This document shows, piece by piece, positions 1 through 11,419 of a stretch of DNA of 64,000 nucleotides. Source of the DNA: Agapanthus africanus (Eukaryota; Streptophyta; Magnoliopsida; Asparagales; Amaryllidaceae); the NCBI GenBank assembly GCA_030015575.1, contig JASDDO010000026.1, positions 193,217,739-193,281,738 on the forward strand, in the 5' to 3' direction. Under the pieces are notes generated by a model. That model made no database searches, had not been told where the DNA came from, and saw only the letters and a list, made by a program, of their open reading frames with translations. Position numbers and translations under genes: made by a program. Position 1 is the first letter of the stretch; every line of letters starts with the position of its first letter.

Positions 1-878
1 CCCTTGAAATCAATAACAAACCCTTAAACTTTCAAGCTCAATGAAAAGGTTGAAAGATCAAGAGAAAGCAAGGATCTCAAGGGGAAGCTAAAAAAAAGAA
101 TGATACAAAAACCCTCATCTTCATTTCATCATCCACTCAAAAAGCTCTCACTACAATTTTCATGGAGGAAAGAATGAAGAAGAAGAAGAAGACTAAACTA
201 TACTAAAAGAGGCTAAAGAACTTAACACTATGCTTGGCTCAGAACTGGGGTATTTATAGGCAGGGAAATAGAAACCTAGGGCAATAATCTGGCTCCATAT
301 GAAAGTACCAAACTGCCCCCAGAAAACGACAATGAGAGGAGTCCATTTGGCCGCGGTTCCGCGGCCAAGACCCCTTATTGGCCGCGGATCCACGGCCGTA
401 TAGAGGATTTAGGTCCTAGGGTTTTTGGTGCTTCCCTGGTTTCACTTTTCCTTGTGTTTGAAAGCTTCAAACTGTAAAAAGTCTTCCAGAATATCTTCAG
501 ATTTCTTAGTCCAAGATTGCATTATTTTCTTCACTTTTGACTTCTATCTCCCTCGAGCTCCGCGCACCCATTGATTCTTGTGCTGCCCCCCTCGTGCTCT
601 GTGCTTGTCCGAGACATGAATGACCACTGTCATATTTCTTGTCTCTGGAACTGGTACTCGGCACTGGACGGATACGGATGACCGGAACCCGGCTTTTATC
701 TGCTGTCAACAGATGTTCTGTATTTGGCGTAACTGTGGAAATTTTGTCTTAATTTGCAATATTTGTACTGGAAACCTGTACTCTGTAAATATGTAACAAA
801 CACGGATTAAAAGCACCTACCTATAAACACACGAGCATAAGAATGGGCGGTATAAAATGCAATATTCTGGTATGAACA
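1..878. other. Unassigned repeat-like flank, no gene recognised
   Basis: I see no recognisable protein domain in this stretch. It holds short purine-rich runs (GAA repeats near 172-195), a possible short minus-strand reading frame (506-709, 67 residues, rich in Ser/Arg, no family recognised), and a pair of GC-rich palindromes at 349-397 of the type found in the leaders of the copia elements elsewhere in the window. The palindromes suggest it is part of another LTR retrotransposon, but no LTR end, primer site or coding motif supports a firm assignment. It stops abruptly at about 878/879 against the interior of an N2 LTR. Confidence 0.5.
349..397. repeat. Paired GC-rich palindromes in unassigned flank
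   Basis: Two palindromes lie at 349-366 (core CCGCGGTTCCGCGG) and 380-397 (core CCGCGGATCCACGG), with centres 31 nt apart. The same pair at the same spacing occurs in the leaders of N1, N2, N3, N4 and E. Here no primer binding site is visible near it, so its element of origin is unknown. Confidence 0.7.
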
Positions 879-909
879 ATCCCATATCCATCGGTGTTTG
901 ACATCAGAG
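879..909 (+). repeat. N2 5' LTR, left remnant
   Basis: This short piece matches the LTR interior segment that reads CCATATCCATCGGTGTTTGA in the other copies. It continues, after removal of N1 and one copy of the CAGAG duplication, at 11425. The LTR sequence expected to its left is absent, so this marks a deletion or rearrangement junction at about 878/879. Confidence 0.8.
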
Positions 910-3117
910 TGTAGGGTTACTAGGCACACTAATGAGGCTCTACAAGACATCGACCATGCCGGATTAAAATTTTATATGCCGAATAACCCTAAGTAAGATC
1001 GTTAACTAGAGTTTAGACGAAAAAGAAAGTAAGTAAACAACTTTACTCTAAAGTGAAAGGGACTACAACCTTTGTAGATCCGGTCCTCCACTTCCAAAGC
1101 TCCGTGATGACGTCCCTTCGCTGCGATCATCCAACTCCCGGACTCTCGAACGGCTCCTTGAGAAATTGCAACGGGATCGCTTGAAGTCTTCGAGGCCGAA
1201 GATGATCTACGTCGAGGGAATACGGACTCAAGCTTCTACTTCACTAACCAAGGAATTAGTGAAGCAAACACCCTAAACTAAAGTGCTAGTCTAGTAGAGG
1301 ATGGTGAGATAGGAAATGGGTTCTCATTAGATTTTGATTTCTCACTCTTAATCTTCACTTGATAATTTCTAGCAAGCTTTTCCTTTTCCTTTTTGAAGAA
1401 GAAGAAGAAGAAAAGAAAAGAATAATTAATCATTTGAAAATGAATTATCAAGTGAAGTCTATCATAATGCAACCATGGGTGAGGTTAACTCATGTAGAGA
1501 GCAAACCATAGTTTAGGTAATGGTTAGGTTTAAGCATAAAACAAAATGGCTAGACTTTTCAAAGATGCTTAAAAAACTCATGAAGTTTCTAGCAAATTGC
1601 AAAGAAAGCCACCATTTTGTTTTTGCAAAATAAATAAAGACAATAAAACCCTAAACATTAACTAAACATGGTGTATAGCACACTCCCAAGTTTGCATGTA
1701 TCATCAATTATGATACAATCTAGTGCACAAAAATATATCATATATACAACTTGTGCACATCAAGTGAGAAAATCAATCATAAGTGAACCAATACTAGTTA
1801 ATGTAAAGTGATATATCAAATATATAATTATACATTAAATCATTAAATCAACACTTAATTTAACAACCCGGTCATATCGCATATAACCGACTAATATCAA
1901 ATGTATCGACTTATCGAATCAACCCTTGAATCGATAACTAGGTTATATCGCATACAACCAATCGATACAATCATCGCGATAATAGAATACGGTATCACAT
2001 ACACGCGTTATTCTCGGTCCCGCACATATCACATATGCGCTCCTATCTCGTTTTGCCTGAGCCAGTATAACCTCTATGTAGGACTCTAAAGACTAGTCAA
2101 TACGCCGGCAGTAGGTGATGATCATATCAAGCACCCAAAAGCCGTCAGCGGTACTAGCTGGACGTAACGGCTACCCGGGTATTGAGCGATCAGAAGATCA
2201 GCAAGCAAGCCCGCTCCAACTCCTGCAAAAAAGCCTGACAGTGACACTATCGTACAGTCCGGTCTCCTCGTTTGATATGTCGCATATCAAGTCTAGGGGT
2301 GGTAAACGTCAGACCCCAATAACCGATAAGTCATGCCGATATGAGGCTCATAACGGGTCGAGAAACTACTGGTAACACTTACCATTATATCTCTAAACCA
2401 GCCCTAGCCAGGGACCTCCCTGTTACGGCCAATCGAGTATAGCGCAACATCAACCCCCAATACCGGGAGAGACGAAACCCCTCATATCGCTCATTGCCTC
2501 CATGTGTCTCGGGTCTGTACCCAAAAACCACCGTTTTGCACGCTCTCTTGGGCGTGGTAAGGTGGAAATCAAAGCACAGTGGGAATCACACAAGACTCTA
2601 TGACGATCTCGGGTCTACAGACTACCCTGTACCAGTGTCACCAGAGAACTGCCATCTGACGTAAGGTATAATACCATCTGGGAGTTCTCGGCGAGTCCGT
2701 CCAGTGTACCCAGTCTCCACTGAGGACCCGTATATCATCTCTGATGTCAAACACCAATGGATATGGGATCATCCATCGCCCATCTGTATGGGTCGAGAAG
2801 GTTTACGCTAGTTTAGTCTGGTATATCAATGCCCCGTCTCGATATACCCACGACTAGGGACCTTGAAGGATGTACTTATGGACCACCATGTCCCCACTAG
2901 TATGATCCGCATCACAGTCCAGGCAGTCAAGTACACATCCTATGGGCTTTACCAACATGTAACAGAGAGACAATCAGTATATACGTTAAGGTAAAGAGTA
3001 ACCAGATAGCATACTATCATGTCGAGCAAGAAAGTCCTCCCTATATATGTCCAAGCATCCACTACAATATCCAACACATGTATAGTAATGGCCTCTAGGG
3101 CATACATATAACTAACA
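910..3117 (-). repeat. N1 3' LTR
   Basis: On the plus strand it runs from TGTAGGGTTACTAGGC to GGCATACATATAACTAACA, so in element sense it has the canonical TG...CA ends. It matches 9213-11419 along its whole length (about 2.21 kb). It contains the family's dyad motifs, including GATAG/CTATC at 3005-3018. Small reading frames inside it are LTR sequence, not genes. Confidence 0.95.
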
Positions 3118-3130
3118 ATCTCCCACTTGC
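3118..3130 (-). other. N1 polypurine tract
   Basis: The minus strand reads GCAAGTGGGAGAT directly before the 3' LTR. The same tract occurs before the 3' LTRs of N2, N3 and E. It would prime plus-strand DNA synthesis. Confidence 0.85.
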
Positions 3131-6045
3131 ACTAGGGCCATCTGATAACAGTGGTTGTAGCATCTCATACTCGACCATCCCATAATAGTCTCTCTCTGGG
3201 AAAAAGCCTTTGTGAGTGGATCCGCCGTGTTGTCCTCTGAGTCTACTCTCCTAACCGCGATCCCCTGGAGATCAACCATCTCCATGATCAGGTGACACTG
3301 CCTAAGAATTATATCTGGATCACTTATGGGATGGGCGTTCCCAGGCATAAGCCATAACTCCATTGTCACACAATGGTAGGAACGAAGTTCATCTCATGAA
3401 CTTATACAAATATCCAGACTGCCTCTTTGGTAGCATCTTTGGTAACGATGTATCTTACCTTTAATCGTCTAGTATGTCATGGTATCTAGCTTGGAACTCT
3501 TCCAACATACCGTCCCTCCACTGAGGGTAAAGACAATGCCTGTGACTGACATTCAGTCGTCCTTATCACCCTGGAACCTTTCCAATGATTCTCCCCAGGA
3601 TCAATCGATACCATCTCACTACAACTAGTGAGAATCCTAACATCCAGTTAGATCTATCTCATAGATCCAAAACTTAGGATTTAGGAGGTATCACTTTGAT
3701 CCTATATGGAGAATCCTTGTGATAGGCGGAGAGTGACCGAGCGTTGCATAGGAAACTCTTTCCCCATCAAGAGTACGTCATCCACGAACTCTACGAGGAT
3801 CACTACCATACTCCCTACTACCTTTTTGTATATACAAGGTTCATCTACCATTTTGATGAAGTCAAACTCTTTGACTACCACATCAAAACAGACATTCCAA
3901 CTCCGCGATGCCTGCTTTATCCTATAAAACATCTTGTACACGTTTCCGCTGCTCCCACTGTCTACGAAGCCCTCTGGCTGTGTACTTATAGACGCTCTCT
4001 TCTAAAACATCATTTAGAAAAGCTGTCATGACACCCAACCACCAGATATTGTAGTTATGGTATGTAGCTGTGGCAAGTAGCATCTAGATGGACTTAAGCA
4101 TAGCTACTTAGAAAAGGTTTCAACATAATCCATACCTGGTCAATGATGCAAACCTTTAACAAGTCTAGCTTTGAAAGTCTCAACTTTTCCATGTACACCA
4201 AGTAATCTTCTCAAGATATACTTGCTCCTGATGGGGATTTAACCATTCAGATAAAGCAACCAAAGTCCATACTTTGTTGGTGTATAAGGATTCCATCTCA
4301 GATCACTAAGCATCCAGCCATTCTTACAGAGTCCTACTCCTGATGGCCAGTTCGAAACTAGTTGGGTCATCATCTCATGATGCAATGCTCACTCCCACTG
4401 TCATAGAGAAACCGAAGTATCTCTCAGGTGGGTGAGGAACCCTACTAGATCGGCGGAGAGGCTGAGGTTTGTTGGAATCTATTGAATCCTTTGGTTCTAC
4501 CAAATCATCTGCTGTAATTTGTATAGCTGGAACCTTTTCCAGTTCTACCTCATGACCACTAATTTCTTCTCAAGAAATTCCCTTTCACAAAGGTGGCATG
4601 TTGAGAAACAAAACATTTTTGTTCCTCGGTTTGGTAGAAGATATTCCCTTGCTAATGCTTGGGATATCCAACAAACTTCCACAGATCTGACTTTGCCTCG
4701 AGCTTGTCCGGATTTTTCCTTTAGATATAGGCCGAACAACCCCAAATCTTAACTAACTTAAGAAATGGGCTCTTCCCTTTCTATATCACATATGAAGTGG
4801 TAGGCAACTGATTTGTTTTGAACCCTATTCAATAGATATGCAGCTTCTCAAGTGCATAACTCCCAAAAGGAAATAGGAAACTCAGTAGTACTCATCATAG
4901 AGCACACCATATCATATAGGGTGTTATTGCTCCGCCCCGATATACCATCGTGCTATGGTGTATACGGAGGAGTAATGCTGAGAGAGAATCTCATTCTCCT
5001 TTAGAATAGTCCAGGAATTCCGTGCTCAAGTATTCTCCTCCTTGATCACATCAAAGGATATAATACTTATACCCGTTTTGGTTCTCTACTTCTAACTTAT
5101 ATTCCGTGAATATCTCAAAAGGTTCGGACTTGTGTTTCAACAGGAACATATGTCTGAATCTTGAGAGATTATCAGAGAATGTAATGAAGTAAAAAGAACC
5201 TATCTTGGCATATGTAGACATGGGACCTTCATATATCAGCATGTATCAATCCCAAAAGTTCACTAACTCTTTCTCTGTTTCCAATAAACAGAGCTGTGGT
5301 CATCTTATCTTTGTGACATGACCGGCAAGTTTCACAAGATGTAAATTCAAACAAATTTAAATATGCATCTAAGTGAAACTTAGCTAGTCGGGTCGCATTG
5401 ATATGACCTAGTCTACAATGCCTCAAGAAGGATCCATTCATTTCTGAACTCTTCTTCTTGTGCGTGTTCTGGATACTAAGAACTGTAGTTTGATTTAGAA
5501 AGTCAATGCTTTTAGATAACGTACCTGAACCGATCAACTTTTGATATAGGAAATGTTCAAAACATTATCCAACAATACAAAATTATATCCTTTCTTTACT
5601 GATAAAGAGACTGATATGATTTTGTATATCAGGTTCGGTATCTAATAACATTTATTCAGAATCATTGTATTCTGGTAATACAGGGTGATAGTGACCAACA
5701 GACTTGGCTGCAACACTTGCACCGTTTTCTATCTCATGAAACTTATCACCCGTTCTCAGTTCTCTACCTACCTTTAGCCCATGTAACTGATTACATATGC
5801 GGGATCCTGATCCGGTATCATATACCCAGGACGTAAAGGACATTGAGAAACAGTTCTTTGTAATGAACACACCCGAAGATGATGCATCAGCATGCACTTT
5901 CTTCATTTGGGTGGCACGGGAATTCTGGTAATCCCCAATTTCCTGCTCTGTCTTATAACAATTATAAGCTGGAGCGGGACCAACGTTCCCCAGCTTAGTA
6001 TAACAAGCGGGTTCGGACAAAAACATCCGTATTATTATCTTGATT
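3118..6045 (-). pseudogene. N1 decayed copia gag-pol (gag remnant, PR, IN, RT, RNase H)
   Basis: Remnants appear in the normal copia order. A gag zinc-knuckle remnant and protease core with DTGSGS are at 5652-6026. A pre-integrase/integrase start with CRLGHIN and CETCRSC is at 5229-5537. Further integrase is at 5051-5242, an RT segment with KQASRSWN and VEFVDDVLL at 3702-3941, and the RNase H end with NTADPLTKAF at 3112-3369. Compared with E, most of gag is deleted. A TGA with a 1-nt frameshift follows the integrase HAD motif, TAG and TAA codons follow the YVDD box, and two blocks between RT and RNase H are missing. N2 and N3 share these lesions. The RT box here reads FVDD. It cannot encode a working polyprotein. 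Confidence 0.9.
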
Positions 6046-6499
6046 AAGGCGTGAGATGGTCGCTACCTGGAGAGAGAGAGAAGAAAACACTCAGCGTATA
6101 CTCTTACAAGATCAGATTGGTTATAATTTTATGTAATCAGGATGGCTCCCACTGTTTTTATCAAATCTTCCTTCAAACCCTAAAAGGAAAGACTAGCCGG
6201 GATTAATTACACGCTACAAGTTCGCCAATCTTTCAGCCAGGCCAGTGTCGGTACTTTGAGGGAGGTCCCCCGTTCTTTCACACGAACCTAATTAATGTAA
6301 ACTTCGTTTTCCCAGAGGCGTAACCTCGTTAACACCTTTCTTGACACCTACTTGATCGGCTAATTGTAATGTGTAAAACTCTCCCAGGAGTAACTCTTAC
6401 TCGCAGCGGGTATCGGGATCCAACTATCTCATAGAAGGTATGCAATCTCATTGCAAATTTCAACACTTGAAATTCCCGATAATCTTTTGCCCCTAGCCT

Positions 6500-6702
6500 C
6501 CTATGACCTTGACAAAGGCCAACAAACCATAGGCTGCTAGTCAAGTTCGACCCGTCATTTCTTGATTGAATTAAACCCACCCGCACGGCCCTTGACAAAG
6601 GCCAACAAGGTCGCACGACTACCCTAATCCAATCTGCATCATATGCATAAGCAGATAAGCACTAGTCAGCTACCGCACACTACGCCTTGATAAAGGCCAA
6701 CA
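6500..6702 (-). repeat. N1 leader triple-hairpin cluster
   Basis: Three copies of the sense motif TTGTTGGCCTTTGTCAAGG lie at 6507-6524, 6590-6607 and 6685-6702 on the plus-strand numbering; the last has one change. In RNA each can form UUGGC-loop-GUCAA. Outer stems differ per copy but are self-complementary, for example CCTATG at 6500-6505 with CATAGG at 6528-6533. Spacing is 95 and 83 nt. Confidence 0.8.
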
Positions 6703-6841
6703 AACGCAGCACGAATACTAACTACTGCTTATCTGAAATGACGGAGGGCTACGACAGGTTTTTCTGAAAACCTATTGCGTAATGAACTTGATATCGTTGT
6801 AGAATCAAATGATTTTAAAATGGAGTGTTTTTAAGGCTTTT

Positions 6842-7097
6842 TCTAGTTTTGCTAAAGGGGTCACTCCCGGTGAAGGGATCGTCGGCCCTTTCCTCGTCGA
6901 ATGAGGTGCGGGATATATCATATATATCACTGTGCAAAGCAAGAACTATAGAAGCATTCAAAAGACAAACCGAGGGTTGTAGCATCTGCCAGTTATTCCT
7001 AAAGGGGACACTCCCGGTGAAGGGATCTCGGCCCTTTCCTTATTGAATAAGGTGCAGGATGTTCTACAAGGAACACCACGATGCAAAGCAAGAACTG
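6842..7097 (-). repeat. N1 leader tandem block, two copies
   Basis: Two copies of a block share the segments TTTGCTAAAGGGGTCACTCC or TCCTAAAGGGGACACTCC, GGTGAAGGGATC, and GCAAAGCAAGAACT. Each carries a small hairpin whose stem differs between copies: GATATAT/ATATATC (6912-6928) and TGTTC/GAACA (7060-7075). The homologous duplication occurs in N2 and N3; N4 shows one copy. Confidence 0.75.
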
Positions 7098-8924
7098 TAG
7101 CTACCTGTTTTTGAAAATTTGATTCCACAACATCATTTAGGTTTCTTTTTCTTTCATTAATCACATTAATGAAGTCCCATCATTTAAACACCTAAACATC
7201 ACAGATAAATACGACGTACACTTATGCCCTCCGCATTCGCCTCGATGTCCCCTCGTGCACCGTTAGGTTAGGTAACTAACGGCAGAGCGGGACAGGGCTA
7301 GCGCGGGTGTAAAACATAAGTAACGTCTATATAATATATCATATATACTATATACAGTATCAATCTGAACATATCACATGATCACATCACAGATAACGCA
7401 GCAGAAAAAACATATGAAACATTGGATATACTAGGACGTCCATGTTTTATTTTGAGCCTCTATAAAACACGGATTCCACGGTCGTGATGAATAGCCAAAC
7501 CCACACCCCTAGACCCCTATGAGAGCGGCAGGCAACCCAACCAGTTCTAGGGTTAGGAGACCCGGACTCGACTCCTCGAGTTGGTCTCCCACTGGACCCT
7601 AGAACCCGGTTACTTGTGCTCCCCTCCTTGGGTCTATCCTAGTGCGGAAAAGTAAATAATATACAAATGGTGACATCAACCTCAACCCGGAAGTGCCCCA
7701 ATAAAAGAATATTACATACAATTAATTTTACATGAATGAAAATAAAAACTCTCATTTCATATAAAACCCCCGGCTATTCAAAACGCGACGATCCAATATA
7801 ACATATCCAGCAACACATAACATCACATGTCATCAACGTAAGTAAATATGCGCATCCCAGTTGTCGATGACATATAGCAACGAAACCGGCGATATCACAT
7901 ATTACACTTACGGTCGCAGAAAAGAAAGTGTAAAACTACAACAGTTAGAATCCGCAACCTTTTTAGACATCGAATGCCTAACCAAATGAATTCCTTAGAC
8001 ATCGCATGCCTAACTTTTATAAACCCCGCATTTTAGTCTCATTATCGAAAACTCTTTTCAATATCAAGTCGGGCAATTCAACAAGATTCCCGACATCCTG
8101 ATCGAATGCTCGTCGCAAACTTTAGTAGACGGCCGCACCCCCGATACCGTCGACGAAGTGCACCAAGGCGGAACACCGCTACCGCGAGCACCCGAACGGA
8201 TGCTTTCGGCGACGGGGTTCTCCTACAGTCACTTGGTCGGGGCTAAGGGGTGTAGCTGTCTATTAAGTTTATCCGGCGAGTATCCGCGTACGCTACGTGA
8301 TTGCGACGGACTTTTGATCACATCAAAATTCCGTGGCAACCGATCAAGTGAGACAAAACTGCTATGTTTATAACATCCAAATCAGTTATCTCATAACTAC
8401 TTGTGGATTCCAAATATTGTATCACATTCCAGATAAATAGAAAATGTTAAACTTTCCGATCGAACAATCAAACACCTAAGTTTTCCCGAAACAGCTCAAC
8501 ACTTGAAATAAGTTTAAAAACATCCATTTCATGCCACAGTACCAACGGTCCAGCCGTAGAAGGGTCAAGCCAACGCCTCACATGTGGCACGCCGTACTGC
8601 CCCAAACCCTAAGGTTCAAAGGGCAGTTCAAGACGGTCACATAATCGAGTTAAGGTTTGTTGTCTTCTACAGGGTCCATCGAGTTACTTGCACTACTTAG
8701 AACATTCTTAAACTTCAGAAAAATCCAATACTTGGAAATTTCCCGGCAGGGGAAAAAGTGGGTATTTATATCCGGTCGAACTTTTTAACATATTCTAAAA
8801 TTACCCGGAAAAACATAAACGAGGTTAGAATATCCGATCGAATTAACGAGTCCCCAGTACACCCCAGAAAACTCAACTCTTGAGTATAAATTAAAAAATA
8901 CCCAGAAAACACAGGAGTCAAATA

Positions 8925-9054
8925 AGGAGTTACTGTGCAAAATACATAGGATAAAGTGTCTATTCGGCCGCGGTACCGCCGCACGAGCCATGCTCATGCC
9001 GCGGTTCCGCGGCGCTTTTATCGATTTAAGCGCACGTGCTTCACAGTAACTCCT
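8925..9054 (-). repeat. N1 leader hairpin carrying paired GC palindromes
   Basis: A perfect 13-nt inverted repeat (AGGAGTTACTGTG at 8925-8937 and its complement at 9042-9054) encloses two palindromes at 8967-8982 and 8998-9013, whose centres are 31 nt apart. It lies about 150-275 nt downstream of the primer site in element sense. Confidence 0.85.
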
Positions 9055-9199
9055 CAAAATCCCTGCTGAATTTTTTGGCTATTTTAAATTTGGAAAAATG
9101 CACTGTTTTAAAAATTGTACAGAGAAGGGGTCGGATTAGGCTTTCGTGTTTCGATCGGACTTCTAACATCGTCTACACATCGCCTAAAGCTCTAGCTAG

Positions 9200-9211
9200 G
9201 CTCTGATACCA
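9200..9211 (-). other. N1 primer binding site (initiator Met tRNA)
   Basis: The minus strand reads TGGTATCAGAGC one base after the 5' LTR. It is complementary to the 3' end of plant initiator methionine tRNA and would prime minus-strand synthesis. Confidence 0.95.
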
Positions 9212-9212
9212 C

Positions 9213-11419
9213 TGTAGGGTTACTAGGCACACTAATGAGGCTGTACAAGGCATCGACCATGCCGGATTAAAATTTTATATGCCGAATAACCCTAAGTAAG
9301 ATCGTTAACTAGAGTTTAGACGAAAAAAAAGCAAGTAAACAACTTTACTCTAAAGTGAAAGGGAGTACAACCTTTGTAGATCCGGTCCTCCACTTCTAAA
9401 GCTCCGTGACGATGTCCCTTCGCTGCGATCATCCAACTCCCGGACTCTTGGACGGCTCCTTGAGAAATTGCAACGGGATCGCTTGAAGTCTTCGAGGCCG
9501 AAGATGATCTACGTCGAGAGAATACGGACTCAAGCTTCTACTTCACTAAACAAGGAATTAGTGAAGCAAACACCCTAAACTAAAGTGCTAGTCTAGTAGA
9601 GGATGGTGAGATAGGAAATGGGTTCTCATTAGATTTTGATTTCTCACTCTTAATCTTCACTTGATAATTTCTAGCAAGCTTTTCCTTTTCCTTTTTGAAG
9701 AAGAAGAAGAAGAAAAGAAAAGAATAATCAATCATTTGAAAATGAATTATCAAGTGAAGTCTATCATAATGCAACCATGGGTGAGGTTAACTCATGTAGA
9801 GAGCAAACCATAGTTTAGGTAATGGTTAGGTTTAAGCATAAAACAAAATGGCTAGACTTTTCAAAGATGCTTAAAAAGCTCATGAAGCTTCTAGCAAATT
9901 GCAAAGAAAGCCACCATTTTGTTTTTGCAAAATAAATAAAGACAATAAAACCCTAACCATTAAATAAACATGGTGTATAGCACACACCCAAGTTTGCATG
10001 TATCATCAATTATGATACAATCTAGTGCACAAAAATATATCATATATACAACTTGTGCACATCAAGTGAGAAAATCAATCATAAGTGAACCAATACTAGT
10101 TAATGTAAAGTGATATATCAAATATATAATTATACATTAAATCATTAAATCAAAACTTGATTTAACGATCCGGTCATATCGCATATAACCGACTAATATC
10201 AAATGTATCGACTTATCGAATCAACCCTTTAATCCATAACTAGGTTATATCGCATACAACCAATCGATACAATTATCGCGAGAATAGAATACGGTATCAC
10301 ATACACGCGTTATTCTCGGTCCCGCACATATCACATATGCGCTCCTATCTCGTTTTACATGTGCCAGTATAACCTCTATGTAAGACTCTAAAGACTCGTC
10401 AATACGCCGGCAGTAGGTGATGATCATATCAAGAACCCACAAGCCGTCAGCGGTACTAGCTGGACGTAACGGCTATCCGGGTATTGAGCGATCAGAAGAT
10501 CAGCAAGAAAGCCCGCTCCAACTCCTGCAAAAAACCCTGACAGTGAGACTACCGTACAGTCCGGTCTCCTAGTCTGATATGTCGCATATCAAGTCTAGGG
10601 GTGGTAAACGTCAAACCCCAATAACCGATAAGTCATGCCGATATGAGGCTCATAACGGATCGAGAAACTACTGGTAACACTTACCAGTATATCTCTAAAC
10701 CAGCCCTGGCCAGAGACTTCCCTGTTACGGCCAATCAAGCATAGCACAAAATCAACCCCCAATACTGGGAGAGACGAAACCCCTCCTATCGCTCATTGCC
10801 TCCTTGTGACTCGGGACTGTACCCAAAAACCACCGTTTTGCACGCCCACTTGGACGTGGTAAGGTGGAAATCAAAGCACAGTGGGAATCACACAAGACTC
10901 TATGACGATCTCGGGTCTACAGACTACCCTGTACCAGTGCTACCACAGAACTGCCATCTGACGTAAGGTATAATACCATCTGGGAGTTCTCGGCGAGTCC
11001 GTCCAGTGTACCCAGTATCCACTGAGCAACCGTATATCATCTCTGATGTCAAACACCAATGGATATGGGATCATCCATCGCCCATCTGTATGGGTCGAGA
11101 AGGTATACGCTAGTCTACTCTGGTATATCGATACCCCGTCTCGATATACCCACGACTAGGGACCTTGAAGGATGTACTTATGGACTACCATGTCCCTACT
11201 AGTATGATCCGCATCACAGTCCAGGTAGTCGAGTACACATCCTAAGGGCTTTACCAACATGTAATAGAGAGACAATCAGTATACACGTTAAGGTAAAGAG
11301 TAACCAGATAGCATACTATCATGTCGAGCAAGAAAGTCCTCCCTATATATGTCTAAGCATCCACTGCAATATACAACACATGTATAGTAATGGCCTCTAG
11401 GGCATACATATAACTAACA
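9213..11419 (-). repeat. N1 5' LTR
   Basis: Full-length partner of 910-3117 with the same ends. It is followed on the right by CAGAG, the second copy of the target duplication, and then by the continuation of the N2 LTR. Confidence 0.95.

Larger units (their letters stand above)
6046..9199 (-). other. N1 5' leader (untranslated, structured)
   Basis: About 3.1 kb lies between the primer site and the gag remnant. It has no coding signal. It holds the paired-palindrome hairpin (8925-9054), two copies of a block of about 97 nt (about 6842-7097) and the three-hairpin cluster (6500-6702). A pyrimidine-rich tract ending in AG precedes the gag remnant, at about 6062-6090 on the minus strand. Confidence 0.8.
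910..11419 (-). mobile_element. N1: complete but coding-dead Ty1/copia element
   Basis: Full structure on the minus strand: 5' LTR 9213-11419, primer site 9200-9211, leader, decayed gag-pol, polypurine tract 3118-3130 and 3' LTR 910-3117. The exact 5-bp duplication CAGAG lies at 905-909 and 11420-11424. It is inserted into the 5' LTR of N2, which is a member of the same family in the opposite orientation. Total length is about 10.5 kb. The two LTRs differ at a few per cent of positions by eye, so it is a fairly young insertion despite its ruined coding region. Confidence 0.95.

Noticed and set aside
3744..4031. Plus-strand 95-codon frame over N1 RT
   Set aside because: Antisense to the decayed RT; no independent support.
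9200..9211. tRNA gene at primer sites
   Set aside because: Only the 12-nt complement of the tRNA 3' end is present; no cloverleaf is found nearby.
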